NCBI RefSeq assembly: GCF_001279525.1 | Contig: NZ_LGDY01000093.1 | Location: 107,980 to 171,979 of the forward strand | Length of the DNA: 64,000 nucleotides | Source: Nocardia sp. NRRL S-836 | GTDB lineage: Bacteria; Actinomycetota; Actinomycetes; Mycobacteriales; Pseudonocardiaceae | Direction of reading: 5' to 3' | Part shown: positions 42,202 to 51,523 of the stretch, one piece after another | How positions within the stretch are numbered: position 1 is the stretch's first letter | How the letters are laid out: the number at the start of each line of letters is the position of its first letter | Position numbers and translations under genes: made by a program | Notes under the pieces: model-generated | The model's input: the letters and a program-made list of their open reading frames with translations, nothing else | Told to the model about the DNA's origin: nothing | The model's database searches: none

Positions 42202-43204
42202 GCAGCGTCTCCCGGTGCTGCCACGCCAGTGCCAGCAGGGCTGCCCCCGCCGCCTGCGTCGGTTCGTCGTGCACGAACCGCTCGACGTTCGCGGCGGTGA
42301 AGTCGAGCCCGGCCAGGACGCGGCCCTCGTCGTTGTGCGCCACCAGGTCCCCGAACAGCTCGTCGAACAGCGCGGCCGGGAAGACCGCGACGGTCAGCAG
42401 GTCCGTCGCGAACGTCAGCGGGTCCACGCCCATCCCGAGGTAGTGCACCCGCGCCTCGGCCAGCCTGCGCGCGAACGGCCACCCCGCGTAGTCGACCGGC
42501 TCCGCGTACTCCTCCGCCGCGCCGAGCAGTTCCTCCGCGAACTCGCGGATCATGCAGTGCCACAGCGAGAAGTCGTTCGCCACGTCGGTGGCGGGCTGGA
42601 ACACCCCGACCGGCAGCACCTGGTACATCCCGCCCGCGTGCCCGACCTTGCGCGGGTCCCGCCAGTGCAGGAAGAACGTCGCCGCGCCGCTCGCCCGGTC
42701 GTGCCGGATGGTCAGGGTGCTGATCGCGACGTTCACCGGCCGCCGCGCCGGGTCGCACGGGTCGCCCACGGCCTCGCGCATCGGCACCGCGTCGGCCAGT
42801 CCGAGCTCGCGTGCCGCGTACTCGTGCGCACACGCCTCGCCCACGTCGATCCCGTCGAAGTACGAGCCGACGCCGAACGTGAGGTGCCGGCCGGTGCTGC
42901 CGAGCAGCCGGTAGGTCGGCCGGTTCTCGAACACGGCGGGTGCCGCCAGTGCCGCCATCGCCTCCGAGTAGCTGCGGAAGCCCTCCGGCAGGCCGCCGGT
43001 CATCGGCGGGAAATCGGTGGCCCCGGCCAGTTCCAGGGTGAGATCGTGCAGCGGGACCGGTTCGGACGGCATCCAGTGGGCCGCGGTGAGCAGCGGCGTG
43101 CCGGCCACCTTCGGCACGTCCGGGTACTCCGCGGCGGCTTTGACCGCGAAGGCGTGCCGGTGTTCGAGCAGGTGGGCACGGACCTCGAGCCACTGTGCAG
43201 GCAT
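42173..43204 (-). CDS. Nudix-like hypothetical protein
   Basis: A 343-aa soluble protein. Landmarks are TFGVGSYFDGIDVGEACAHE, VNVAISTLTIRHDRASGAAT, GGMYQVLPVGVFQPATDVAN and a Nudix-box-like MIREFAEELLGAAEEYAEP. The pattern recurs in actinomycete proteins of unknown role, often near XRE regulators. The upstream glycine of the Nudix box is not clear, so catalysis is uncertain. It is divergent from the APH-fold kinase 32 bp away. Confidence 0.6.
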   Translation of the reverse strand: MPAQWLEVRAHLLEHRHAFAVKAAAEYPDVPKVAGTPLLTAAHWMPSEPVPLHDLTLELAGATDFPPMTGGLPEGFRSYSEAMAALAAPAVFENRPTYRLLGSTGRHLTFGVGSYFDGIDVGEACAHEYAARELGLADAVPMREAVGDPCDPARRPVNVAISTLTIRHDRASGAATFFLHWRDPRKVGHAGGMYQVLPVGVFQPATDVANDFSLWHCMIREFAEELLGAAEEYAEPVDYAGWPFARRLAEARVHYLGMGVDPLTFATDLLTVAVFPAALFDELFGDLVAHNDEGRVLAGLDFTAANVERFVHDEPTQAAGAALLALAWQHRETLLSRPRSTRD

Positions 43205-43236
43205 GGGCGTGATGGTGTCACGGACCGGGAGGATGA

Positions 43237-43986
43237 GTGGAACTGCTCGCCGGCGGCGGAATCAACGTCGTCTATCGCATCGGCGAGACCGTGCGACGCC
43301 CCGTCGGCCCGTGGTCACCGCGTGTGCACGGACTGCTGCGCCACCTGCGCGAGCGGGGCTTCACCGGCGCACCGGACTTCCACGGCATCGACGAGGAGGG
43401 CCGCGAGGTCCTCACGTTCTTCCCCGGTGAGGTCGGCAACTACCCGCTGTCGGCCGCTGTGCGATCGCGGGAGGCACTCGTCAGCGCCGCCCGGCTGCTG
43501 CGGTCCTACCACGACGCCACGGCCGGCTACGACCACCGCACCGGCTGGATGCTGCCGGTGCGGGAACCGGCCGAGGTGGTCTGCCACGGCGACTTCGCGC
43601 CGTACAACTGCGTGCTGGACGGCACGACGGCGGTCGCGTTGATCGACTTCGACACCGCGCACCCGGCGCCGCGGCTGTGGGACGTGGCCTACGCGCTGTA
43701 CCGGTGGGCGCCGCTGACCCACCCGGACAACCACGACGGCTTCGGCACCACGGCGGAGCAGGCCGCCAGGGCCCGCGCGTTCTGCGACGCCTACGGCCTG
43801 GCGGACCGCTCGGGCCTGGCGGAGGCGGTGGCCGACCGGCTCACCGCGCTCGTGGAGCTCATGCACGAGCGGGCGAACGCGGGTGACGAGGCGTTCGCGC
43901 GCCACATCGCCGACGGCCACGACCGGCTGTACCTGCGTGACATCCGGTACGTGCGGGAGGCGGCGGCGGACCTGTTCCCGGCCTGA
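43237..43986 (+). CDS. APH-fold phosphotransferase
   Basis: A 249-aa member of the aminoglycoside phosphotransferase/choline kinase family. The Brenner motif VVCHGDFAPYNCVLDG at about 110-125 and IDFDTAHPAPRLWDVAYALY at about 133-152 are intact. The N-lobe is short. The substrate cannot be inferred; many actinomycete members act on small metabolites rather than drugs. The C-terminal end is 7 bp from the convergent MFS gene. Confidence 0.82.
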   Translation: MELLAGGGINVVYRIGETVRRPVGPWSPRVHGLLRHLRERGFTGAPDFHGIDEEGREVLTFFPGEVGNYPLSAAVRSREALVSAARLLRSYHDATAGYDHRTGWMLPVREPAEVVCHGDFAPYNCVLDGTTAVALIDFDTAHPAPRLWDVAYALYRWAPLTHPDNHDGFGTTAEQAARARAFCDAYGLADRSGLAEAVADRLTALVELMHERANAGDEAFARHIADGHDRLYLRDIRYVREAAADLFPA

Positions 43987-43993
43987 CCCGCTG

Positions 43994-45343
43994 TCAGCGC
44001 GCGGACATCACCGGCTGCCGGTCCGGGATCGCCGCGGCCACCGCCACCGCGGCGAGTGCGGCGGCCGCGCCGAGGCCCATGATCAGCCGGAAGCCGCCCA
44101 GGTTCGCGTGGTGCGCGAGGATCGACCCGGCCACCGCGCTGGACACCGACGTGCCGATCGCGCGCATCAACGTGTTGAGGCTGTTGGCCGCGGCCGTCTC
44201 CGACACCGGCACGGCCGACATGATCAACGCGGGCATCGCGCCGTACGCGAGCCCGATGCCCGCGCCGATCACCGACGACACCAGCACCAGCTGCCACACC
44301 TGCGACATCAGGCCGGCCCCGGCGCCGTAGCCGGCGGCCACCACGAAAGCGCCGTACATCAGCGTCCTCTTCGGACCACCGGCCGCCGAGACGCGGGCCG
44401 CGACCGGTGCCATGACCATCATGACCAGACCGCCCGGTACCAGCACCAGACCGGTCACCAGCATCGACTGGCCGAGGCCGTACCCGGTGGCCGCGGGCAG
44501 CTGCAGGACCTGCGGCAGCACCAGCGACTGCGCGAACATGGCGAACGCGAACACCAGCGACGCGAGGTTCGTCAGCAGCACCTGGCGGCGGATCGTGGTG
44601 CGCAGGTCGACCAGCGGCCGCGAGCGCCGCAGCTCGTACCAGCCCCACAGCAGCAGCACCACCGCCGCGGCCGCGAACAGCCCGGTCGTGTTCCACTCGG
44701 ACGCCTTGGAGATCGCCAGCAGCAGGCACACCAGCGCCGCGGACAACCCGAAGGCGCCCACGAGGTCGAACCGCCCGCCGCTGCGCACCGAGGACTCCGG
44801 CACCAGTGCGAAGACGCACACCGTCACGACCGCGCCCGCCGCACCCGCGGTCCAGAACACCACGTGCCAGTCGCTCCGCTCGGCCAGCAACGCCGCCGCC
44901 GGCAGCCCGAGCGCACCGCCCACGCCGAGGGACGCGCTCATCACCGCGGTCGCCGAGCCGAGCCGTTCGGCCGGCAGCTCGTCGCGCATGATGCTGATGC
45001 CCAGCGGGATCACGCCCGCCGCGAGCCCCTGCACCGCCCGTGCCGCGACCAGCCACGGCAACGTCTCGCTCAGCGCCGCCGCGACCGAGCCGATGACCAG
45101 CAGCACCAGGCTGACCAGCAGCATCCGCCGCTTGCCGTACATGTCGCCGAGGCGCCCGACCACCGGTGTGGCGACGGCGCTCGCCAGCAGGGTCGCGGTC
45201 ACCACCCACGCCGTGTCGCCGGGTGGCGCGCCGAGCAGCGCGGGCAGCCTGGGCAGCAACGGGATCACGAGGGTCTGCATGAGCGAGACCACGATGCCGC
45301 CGAGCGCGAGCACGGCCACCAGGACGTTCGGGCGAGCAGTCAT
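43994..45343 (-). CDS. MFS drug transporter (DHA2-like)
   Basis: A 449-aa membrane protein with about 14 helices. Motif A appears as GRLGDMYGKRRMLLV, motif B as ARAVQGLAAGVIPLG, and motif C-like as SASLGVGGALGLPAAALLAE, as in drug/proton antiporters. A -10-like TACGAT at 45347-45352 would put the transcript start at ATG 45343, giving a leaderless message; an ATG at 45352 adds three residues. The palindromic operator sits just upstream and the TetR gene is divergent, so it is probably a repressed efflux pump. Confidence 0.88.
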   Translation of the reverse strand: MTARPNVLVAVLALGGIVVSLMQTLVIPLLPRLPALLGAPPGDTAWVVTATLLASAVATPVVGRLGDMYGKRRMLLVSLVLLVIGSVAAALSETLPWLVAARAVQGLAAGVIPLGISIMRDELPAERLGSATAVMSASLGVGGALGLPAAALLAERSDWHVVFWTAGAAGAVVTVCVFALVPESSVRSGGRFDLVGAFGLSAALVCLLLAISKASEWNTTGLFAAAAVVLLLWGWYELRRSRPLVDLRTTIRRQVLLTNLASLVFAFAMFAQSLVLPQVLQLPAATGYGLGQSMLVTGLVLVPGGLVMMVMAPVAARVSAAGGPKRTLMYGAFVVAAGYGAGAGLMSQVWQLVLVSSVIGAGIGLAYGAMPALIMSAVPVSETAAANSLNTLMRAIGTSVSSAVAGSILAHHANLGGFRLIMGLGAAAALAAVAVAAAIPDRQPVMSAR

Positions 45344-45354
45344 GACGGTCATCG

Positions 45355-45374
45355 TAAGTCAGTTGATTGACTTA
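45355..45374. promoter_or_regulatory. TetR operator-like palindrome at MFS promoter
   Basis: TAAGTCA (45355-45361) and TGACTTA (45368-45374) are perfect inverted arms around GTTGAT. It overlaps the MFS promoter and lies upstream of the TetR gene, the usual position for a TetR-family operator. Confidence 0.75.
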
Positions 45375-45520
45375 ACAGCAAACGTCCGGGACGGTGGAGA
45401 AGAACGGCGAGCGTGCTCCAGCGGTGCTCGACGCGCCGCCTCCCGTCGCCGGGCCCGGCGGTCGCGGTGGAAGATCTCCGTCGAGTGGAGGCCCGTCGGG
45501 CCCGAGGAGCTACCGGTGCG

Positions 45521-46171
45521 ATGGTGATCATGAGCAAGGCCGAACGCGCGACCGCGACCCGTGCGGCGATCCTGACCGCGGCGGAACGGCTGTTCGCCGA
45601 GCACGGCGTGGGTGCCGTGTCGAACCGCCAGGTCAGCGAGGCCGCCGGGCAGGGCAACAACACCGCGGTCGGCTACCACTTCGGCACCAAGGCCGACCTG
45701 GTGCGCGCCATCGTCCGCAGGCACGCCGAGCCGGTCGAGCTGGCCCGGCAACGGCTGGTCGCGCAGCTCGGCGAGGAAGCGGACCTGCGCGACTGGCTCA
45801 CGTGCCTGGTGCGGCCGAGCGTCGACCACCTGGCCGAGCTCGGCAGCCCGACCTGGTTCGCCCGGTTCAGCGCACAGGTGATGACCGACCCGTCGCTGCG
45901 GCCCATCATGATCGAGGAGTCGCGCACGCCGGCGATGGCGCGCGTGCTGGCCGGGCTGCACGCCGCCCTGCCGGAGCTGCCGGACGAGGTGCACGCCGAA
46001 CGCGGTGACATGGCCCGCCAGCTGCTCGTGCACATGATCGCCGAACGCGAGCGCGCGCTCGCCGACGGCACCCCCACACCGCGCGCCAGCTGGGCCGACG
46101 CGGCGACCGGGCTGATCGACGCCCTCTTCGGGCTCTGGCACGCACCGGTCCACCCCGGGAAGACCCCGTGA
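45521..46171 (+). CDS. TetR family regulator of the MFS pump
   Basis: A 216-aa protein. HTH: ATRAAILTAAERLFAEHGVG, then VSNRQVSEAAGQGNNTAVGYHFGTK. ATG 45521 is chosen because GAGGAG lies 11 nt upstream; an ATG at 45530 is close. The C-terminal domain (LRDWLTCLVRPSVDHLAELG, MIAERERALADGTPTPR) is of the PaaX/TetR C-type variety seen in efflux repressors. It is divergent from the MFS gene with a palindrome between them. Confidence 0.88.
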   Translation: MVIMSKAERATATRAAILTAAERLFAEHGVGAVSNRQVSEAAGQGNNTAVGYHFGTKADLVRAIVRRHAEPVELARQRLVAQLGEEADLRDWLTCLVRPSVDHLAELGSPTWFARFSAQVMTDPSLRPIMIEESRTPAMARVLAGLHAALPELPDEVHAERGDMARQLLVHMIAERERALADGTPTPRASWADAATGLIDALFGLWHAPVHPGKTP

Positions 46172-46234
46172 TGGCCACCGCCGGACCGCGGACGCGGTGC
46201 CCGGCACGTCGTCTGTCCGCTGTGGACGGGTCGG

Positions 46235-47134
46235 TCACTCCACGGCGCAGGCGCTGCCGTTGAGCGTGAACGCGGCCGGTTCCGGGTTGGCGCCGCGAAC
46301 GCTGCCGTTGAACCCGAACGACACCGTGCCGCCGGGCGCGATCTCGGCGGTGTAGTCCTCGCTGAACGCGCGGACCGGGCTGGTGCCGCGCAGCAGCCTG
46401 GCCCGCCACATCTGCGTGACGGCCTGGTCGCCGCCGAACGTCCAGCCCACCGTCCAGCCGTTGACCGGGGACGCGCTGGTGTTGCGCAGGGTCACCTCGG
46501 CGGTGAACCCGCCCTGCCACTGAGCCGTGATCACGTAGCCGACCGCGCACGGCCGGGGCGGGGCAGGTGGCGGTGGTGGCGGCGGTGCGGTGGTCCGGGC
46601 AGGGGGCGGCGGAGTCGTCGTGACCGGTGTCGGCGCCACCGCCTTCGTCGGCTCGGACGGGTCCATGCCCTCGCACGGCGGTCCCCACAGGCCGCGGTTC
46701 GCTTGCGCCGCCGCCATTTCGGCATCGGTGAACCTGCCGCCGTCAGCGCCCTGCGACCGCAGCACGCCCTCGCGCACGGCGAGCAGCGCGTAGTCGGTGC
46801 CGTCCTCCAGCAGCAGGCTGGCCTCGCCGGGCGTGATGCTGCTGACCCGGACCGTGCGGGCCAGCAGCGTGGTGCGCGCGAACGCCAGCGCCTGCGGCGC
46901 CCAGCAGTCGGCGGGCGGTGCCAGCAGGGCGATGCGAACGCGGGTGCCGTCGGCCAGCTCGACGGTGAGCGGGTCCGGCACGGCCCGCACCACGTGCGGG
47001 ACGCCCTCGGGCGCGTCGGAGACCAGCGTCGGTTGGTTCAGCAGCGGGCGGGTGGGGTTCGGCGGCGTGGTCGGCTGCGTGCTGCACGCGGCGAGTGACA
47101 CCGCGAGCAGCAGGGCCGGCAGGGTTCTGGTCAT
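46235..47134 (-). CDS. Lipoprotein: thermonuclease-like domain + CBM2
   Basis: A 299-aa protein with signal MTRTLPALLLAVSLAAC and lipobox LAAC (Cys17). Residues about 45-140 resemble an SNase/thermonuclease-like fold (HVVRAVPDPLTVELADGTRV, RIALLAPPADCWAPQALAFA, LLEDGTDYALLAVREGVLRS), but the catalytic Arg/Glu set is not obvious. A Pro/Thr linker follows, then a CBM2 domain (about 195-299; YVITAQWQGGFTAEVTLRNT, NGWTVGWTFGGDQ) bounded by two Cys. CBM2 binds cellulose or chitin. It has no good ribosome site at the ATG. Confidence 0.75.
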   Translation of the reverse strand: MTRTLPALLLAVSLAACSTQPTTPPNPTRPLLNQPTLVSDAPEGVPHVVRAVPDPLTVELADGTRVRIALLAPPADCWAPQALAFARTTLLARTVRVSSITPGEASLLLEDGTDYALLAVREGVLRSQGADGGRFTDAEMAAAQANRGLWGPPCEGMDPSEPTKAVAPTPVTTTPPPPARTTAPPPPPPPAPPRPCAVGYVITAQWQGGFTAEVTLRNTSASPVNGWTVGWTFGGDQAVTQMWRARLLRGTSPVRAFSEDYTAEIAPGGTVSFGFNGSVRGANPEPAAFTLNGSACAVE

Positions 47135-47529
47135 CCGGAGGTGGCGGTCCAGTGCTGGTCGGGTGGAAATGGGGGTGCGCAAGCATTTCGACCGCCATCT
47201 TGGCGAGCCTCGCGAACGACGTCCAGCAACGAACCGATCACGGCCCCGCAATCGTGAATCCTCGATGTTCACGTTCACATACGTCGTTTTCCGCAGACGC
47301 GGTGAGGCCCTGCCGAGCGGTGGCGCGCTCCGCTCGGCAGGGGGCTGATGGCGCTCGATCCCAGCGCTTGGTTGACGAACCACCCCTCCACGTTCACTGA
47401 CCCCAAGTGGTTACAGACCGGCATACGGACCGGGATGATAAATCGTTCAACTACTTGTGAGCGCTCACAGTGGACTGTCATGCTGGCGCCCGATTCGCAG
47501 AGCGCACCTGCGTCCGGGGGAAGGCCGCC
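47135..47529. other. Divergent intergenic region with LacI-type palindrome
   Basis: About 395 bp without a gene between the CBM2 lipoprotein and the hydrolase. The only notable signal is the palindrome at 47456-47469, described separately. Confidence 0.5.
47456..47469. promoter_or_regulatory. LacI-family operator-like palindrome
   Basis: TGTGAGCGCTCACA is a perfect 14-bp palindrome, identical to the core of symmetric lac-type operators. It lies 60 bp before the alpha/beta hydrolase start. No LacI-type gene is in the window, so the regulator is encoded elsewhere. Confidence 0.7.
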
Positions 47530-48366
47530 ATGCCACCGCACCACGACACCGTTCACGAGCTGCTGAGACTCCGCGTCAACGGCGTGAACCTCAAGATCGC
47601 CGCAGCCCGCACCACCGGCCGGCTCGCCCCTGTCGTGTTCCTGCACGGGTTCGGTGGCACCAAAGAGGACTACACCGACGTCGTGCTGCGCCCGGCGTTC
47701 CACGACCGGCCGGTCATCGTCTTCGACGCACCCGGTTGCGGCGCCAGCGAATGCGCCGACCTCGCCGCCGTCGACATCCCGTTCCTCGCCGACACCGCCC
47801 GCGCGGTCGTGGACCACCTGGGCGTCAACCGGTTCCACCTCGTCGGTCACTCGATGGGCGGTGTCTCCGGCCTGCTGCTCGCCCACCGCCAGCCCGGCCG
47901 GGTGCTGAGCTTCGTCAACATGCACGGCAACCTCACCCCGCAGGACTGCTTCCTCAGCCGACCGGCGCTCTCCGGCCACCGCCCCGACTTCTTCGCCGCG
48001 TTCGCCGAGGACGTCCGCCGCGCCCCCGGCTACGCCGCCGCCCTGTACGCGACCGGCCTGCCGCACAAGGTCCGCCGCGGTGCCGCGCGCGGCATCCTCG
48101 AGTCCATGGTGGAGCTCTCCGACCACGGCGGGCTGATGCCGAAGTTCCTGTCGCTGCCGTGTCCCCGGATGTTCCTGTACGGCGAGGAGCACGCGGGGCT
48201 GCCCTATCTGCCGCAGCTCGACGCGAACGGCGTGGAGCTGGCGGAGATCCCGCACAGCGGCCACTTCCCGATGTACTCCAACCCGGTCGCGATGTGGCGG
48301 CACATCGCCGAGTTCCACCAGCGCGTGGAATCCGGGCACGGCGGGGACGTCCGCTTCCACGCCTGA
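47530..48366 (+). CDS. Alpha/beta hydrolase
   Basis: A 278-aa protein from ATG 47530 with GGGGGAAGG upstream. The oxyanion motif VVFLHGFGGTKEDY, the nucleophile elbow HLVGHSMGGVSGLLLAH (Ser near 122) and the late His in IPHSGHFPMYSN are all present, with an acid in LYGEEHAG. There is no signal peptide. The substrate is unknown; a LacI-type site upstream hints at sugar-related control. Confidence 0.87.
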   Translation: MPPHHDTVHELLRLRVNGVNLKIAAARTTGRLAPVVFLHGFGGTKEDYTDVVLRPAFHDRPVIVFDAPGCGASECADLAAVDIPFLADTARAVVDHLGVNRFHLVGHSMGGVSGLLLAHRQPGRVLSFVNMHGNLTPQDCFLSRPALSGHRPDFFAAFAEDVRRAPGYAAALYATGLPHKVRRGAARGILESMVELSDHGGLMPKFLSLPCPRMFLYGEEHAGLPYLPQLDANGVELAEIPHSGHFPMYSNPVAMWRHIAEFHQRVESGHGGDVRFHA

Positions 48367-48460
48367 CCGCGCGGGCGAACCGGTCGCGGCATTGGTCCTG
48401 TCGGGCGAACGGGACCGCGACCCGGCCCGTCGCGCTGCCCCGGCGTGCTATCCCGGTCGG

Positions 48461-51400
48461 ATGGGGGGAACCGAGTTCCGGCTGCTCGGGACTGTGGGGG
48501 CCTGGCGTGGGAACCAGGCCGTCCAGCTCGGGCACGGCCGAAGACGATGTGTGCTGGCCGCGTTGCTGGTCGACGCGAACCAGGTGGTGTCCGCCGACCA
48601 GCTGCTGGACCGGGCGTGGGGTGACGCCGTGCCACGGCGGGGGCGTGACACGTTGTACGCGTACCTGTCCCGGCTGCGGCAGGCGTTCCGCGGGCTGGAC
48701 GTGGAGATCACCCACCGGTCCGGCGGGTACGTGCTCGTGGTGGACCCGGACACCGTGGACCTGCACCGGTTCCACCGGTTGCTCGCGCGGGGGCGGGCGG
48801 AGGCCGGTCCCGCGGCCCGGCTGGCGCTGTTCGACCAGGCCGTGGCGCTGTGGCGGGGTGAGGCGTTCGCGGGGCTGAGCACGCCGTGGCTCGACAACGT
48901 CCGGGAAAGCCTTGCGAAGGAACGGTTCGGCGTCGAGCTGGATCGGATCGACCTCCGGCTGGAGCTGGGGTTGCACGGCGAGCTGGTGACCGAGCTGGCC
49001 GCGGCGGTGCGCGAGCACCCGCTGGACGAGCGGCTGGCCGGGCAGCACATGCTGGCGCTGTACCGGTCGGGGCGGCAGGCCGAGGCGCTCGCGGAGTACC
49101 AGGCGTTGCGCGACCGGCTGGCCGACGCGCTCGGGGTCGACCCGGTGCCCGAGGTGCGGCGGCTGCACACGGCGTTGCTGCGGCAGGCACCCGAGGTGGC
49201 GCCACCGGAGGCGGATCGGCCGCCCGCGCAGGTGCCCGGCGGTGTCCCGCACTTCGTCGGCAGGGAGGAGGCGTTGCGGGAGCTCGGTCGTCCGTTGTCG
49301 GTGGTCGTGGGCACCGGGGGCGCCGGGAAGTCCGCGCTCGCGGTGCACTGGGCGCACCTGCACGGCGGCGACTTCCCCGACGGGCAGCTGTACGTGAACC
49401 TGCGCGGCTACGACACGGCCGAGCCGATGACCGCTTCCACGGCGCTGGAGGGTTTTTTGCGCTCACTGGGGGTGGAGCGGATTCCGCCCGGTGTGGACGA
49501 GCAGTCCGCGTTGTACCGCTCGACGCTGGCCGGGCGGCGGATGGTCGTGCTGCTGGACAACGCGCGGTCGGCCGGCCAGGTGCGGCCGCTGCTGCCCGGA
49601 CGGCAGGGCTGCGCCGTGGTGGTGACGAGCCGCGACGACCTGGCCGGGCTCGTGGCCCGCGACGGCGCGCACCGGGTCACGGTGGGGCGCCTGAGCGAAC
49701 CGGAGGCGCTGGAGCTGCTGCGCCGGGTGCTGGGCGCGACCAGGGTCGACGCGGAGCTCCCGGTGGCGGCCGAGCTGGTCCGGCGGTGCGTGGGGCTGCC
49801 GCTGGCGGTGCGGGTGGCGGCGGAACGGGCTGCGGGCGTGGCCGGCCTTGCGGACCTCGTGGCGGAGCTGGACGACCTCGACGCGCTGGACGTGCCCGGC
49901 GACCCGGCCTCCGCGGTGCGGAGCGTGTTCTCGTGGTCCTACCGGGCGTTGCCGCCGCCCGCGGCCCGGCTGTTCCGCCTGCTGGGCCGGCACCCCGGAC
50001 CCGACCACGGCGCCTCCGCCGCTGCCGCACTGGCCGGTGTGGACCTACCGATCGCCCGGCGGTTGCTGGACGTGCTCAGGGCCGCGCACCTGGTCGAGCA
50101 GACCGCGCCGGACCGGTACGCGATGCACGACCTGTTGCGGCTCTACGCCCGGCAGCTCGGCGCGGAGCCGGAGGCGTTGCGGCGCTTGGCCGACTGGTAC
50201 CTGCACACCGCGTGCGCGGCCGTCGAGCTGGTGAACCCGGCGGTGCTGCACCTGCCGCGGCCGGAGGTGCGCGCGGCGCTGAGCGGCCGCGCCGAGGCGC
50301 TGGAGTGGCTGGACACCGAGCGGCACAACCTGGTCGCGCTCGTCCACACGGCCGACGGCCCGATGGCGTGGCGGCTGGCGGACGCGTTGCGCGGCTACTT
50401 CTGGTTGCGCAAGCACCACGACGACTGGCTCGACACGGCACACGCGGGACTTCAGGCGTCCGTTGTGGACGGTGACCTGCGCGCACAGGCCGCCATGCAC
50501 CAGAGCATCGCCACCGCGCGGCTCAGCCTGAGCCACTACCGGCTCGCCGCGGAGCACTTCGAGCACGCCCGCGCACTCAGCGAGCGGATCGGCTGGCACG
50601 AGGCACAGGCCGCCGCGCTCGGCAACCTCGGCGTCCTGCACCGCCACCGCGGCCGGCTGCGCGACGCCGCCGCCTGCCACGCGCGGGCGCTGGCCGTGGT
50701 CAGGTCGATCGGCGCGGAGGCCGGGGAGGCCGAGGTGCTCGGCGACCTCGGCGACGTCTACCACGAGATGGGCCACCTGCGCCTCGCCGAACGGCAGTGC
50801 CGGCGTGCGCTGGCCCTCCACCGCGCGCACGCCTCGGGGTACGGCGAGGCGGCCGGCCTCAGCCTGCTCGGCAGGATCTCGTTCGAGCTGGGCGAGCTGT
50901 CGGGGGCCGTCGCGCACTTCACCGCCGTGCTGCGCTTGGACCTCGGCGCGCGCGGTCTGGAGGCGGCGACCCTCGCGCGGCTCGCCCTGGCCGAGTGCGC
51001 ACTGGGCGCGCACGACCGGGCGGCGGTGCACGCGGAGGGCGCGCTGGACCTGGCCCGCGACACGGACAGCCGCGGCGCCGAGCTGGACGCCCAGAACGCG
51101 CTGGGCCTGGTCGACCGCAGGTGGAACCGCTGCGCCCAGGCGGCCGAACGCCACCGGCACGCTCTGGACCTCGCCCGCTGCGACGGTTACCTGCGCGGCG
51201 AGGTGGAGTCCCTGATCGAGCTGAGCGCCGCGGTGGTGGCGCTCGGCTGTCCCGACCCCGGCCTGACCGAGCAGGCGGTCACGCTGGCGGCGGAAGCCGG
51301 TTTCCGGGTGCTCCACGGCCGCGCCCTCACGGCTCAGGCGCAGGCATGGGCGGCGTGCGGTGCCGTGGACGCGGCGGTGGCCAGCGGCGAGGCGGCTCTG

Positions 51401-51484
51401 GGTGTCCACCTCGCCACCGGCCACCGGCTCGGTCACGCCGCCACCGTGGCGTTGCTGGCCCAGCTCACGGGTACCGGCCCGTAG
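48461..51484 (+). CDS. AfsR-like SARP regulator (BTAD-NTPase-TPR)
   Basis: A 1007-aa protein from ATG 48461. Order: winged helix (about 1-95, EFRLLGTVGAWRGNQAVQL), BTAD (about 95-245, LYRSGRQAEALAEYQALRDR), NB-ARC NTPase with Walker A GTGGAGKSALAVHWAH near 285 and VVLLDNARSAGQ, and a C-terminal TPR array (about 600-1000, LGNLGVLHRHRGRLRDAAAC). This is the full AfsR arrangement, unlike the shorter SARP at 40456. No biosynthetic cluster is immediately beside it, so the target is unclear. Confidence 0.9.
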   Translation: MGGTEFRLLGTVGAWRGNQAVQLGHGRRRCVLAALLVDANQVVSADQLLDRAWGDAVPRRGRDTLYAYLSRLRQAFRGLDVEITHRSGGYVLVVDPDTVDLHRFHRLLARGRAEAGPAARLALFDQAVALWRGEAFAGLSTPWLDNVRESLAKERFGVELDRIDLRLELGLHGELVTELAAAVREHPLDERLAGQHMLALYRSGRQAEALAEYQALRDRLADALGVDPVPEVRRLHTALLRQAPEVAPPEADRPPAQVPGGVPHFVGREEALRELGRPLSVVVGTGGAGKSALAVHWAHLHGGDFPDGQLYVNLRGYDTAEPMTASTALEGFLRSLGVERIPPGVDEQSALYRSTLAGRRMVVLLDNARSAGQVRPLLPGRQGCAVVVTSRDDLAGLVARDGAHRVTVGRLSEPEALELLRRVLGATRVDAELPVAAELVRRCVGLPLAVRVAAERAAGVAGLADLVAELDDLDALDVPGDPASAVRSVFSWSYRALPPPAARLFRLLGRHPGPDHGASAAAALAGVDLPIARRLLDVLRAAHLVEQTAPDRYAMHDLLRLYARQLGAEPEALRRLADWYLHTACAAVELVNPAVLHLPRPEVRAALSGRAEALEWLDTERHNLVALVHTADGPMAWRLADALRGYFWLRKHHDDWLDTAHAGLQASVVDGDLRAQAAMHQSIATARLSLSHYRLAAEHFEHARALSERIGWHEAQAAALGNLGVLHRHRGRLRDAAACHARALAVVRSIGAEAGEAEVLGDLGDVYHEMGHLRLAERQCRRALALHRAHASGYGEAAGLSLLGRISFELGELSGAVAHFTAVLRLDLGARGLEAATLARLALAECALGAHDRAAVHAEGALDLARDTDSRGAELDAQNALGLVDRRWNRCAQAAERHRHALDLARCDGYLRGEVESLIELSAAVVALGCPDPGLTEQAVTLAAEAGFRVLHGRALTAQAQAWAACGAVDAAVASGEAALGVHLATGHRLGHAATVALLAQLTGTGP

Positions 51485-51523
51485 AGCCGGTGGCGGTCAG
51501 CGGCCGGTCGTGCGGTGCCCGGA

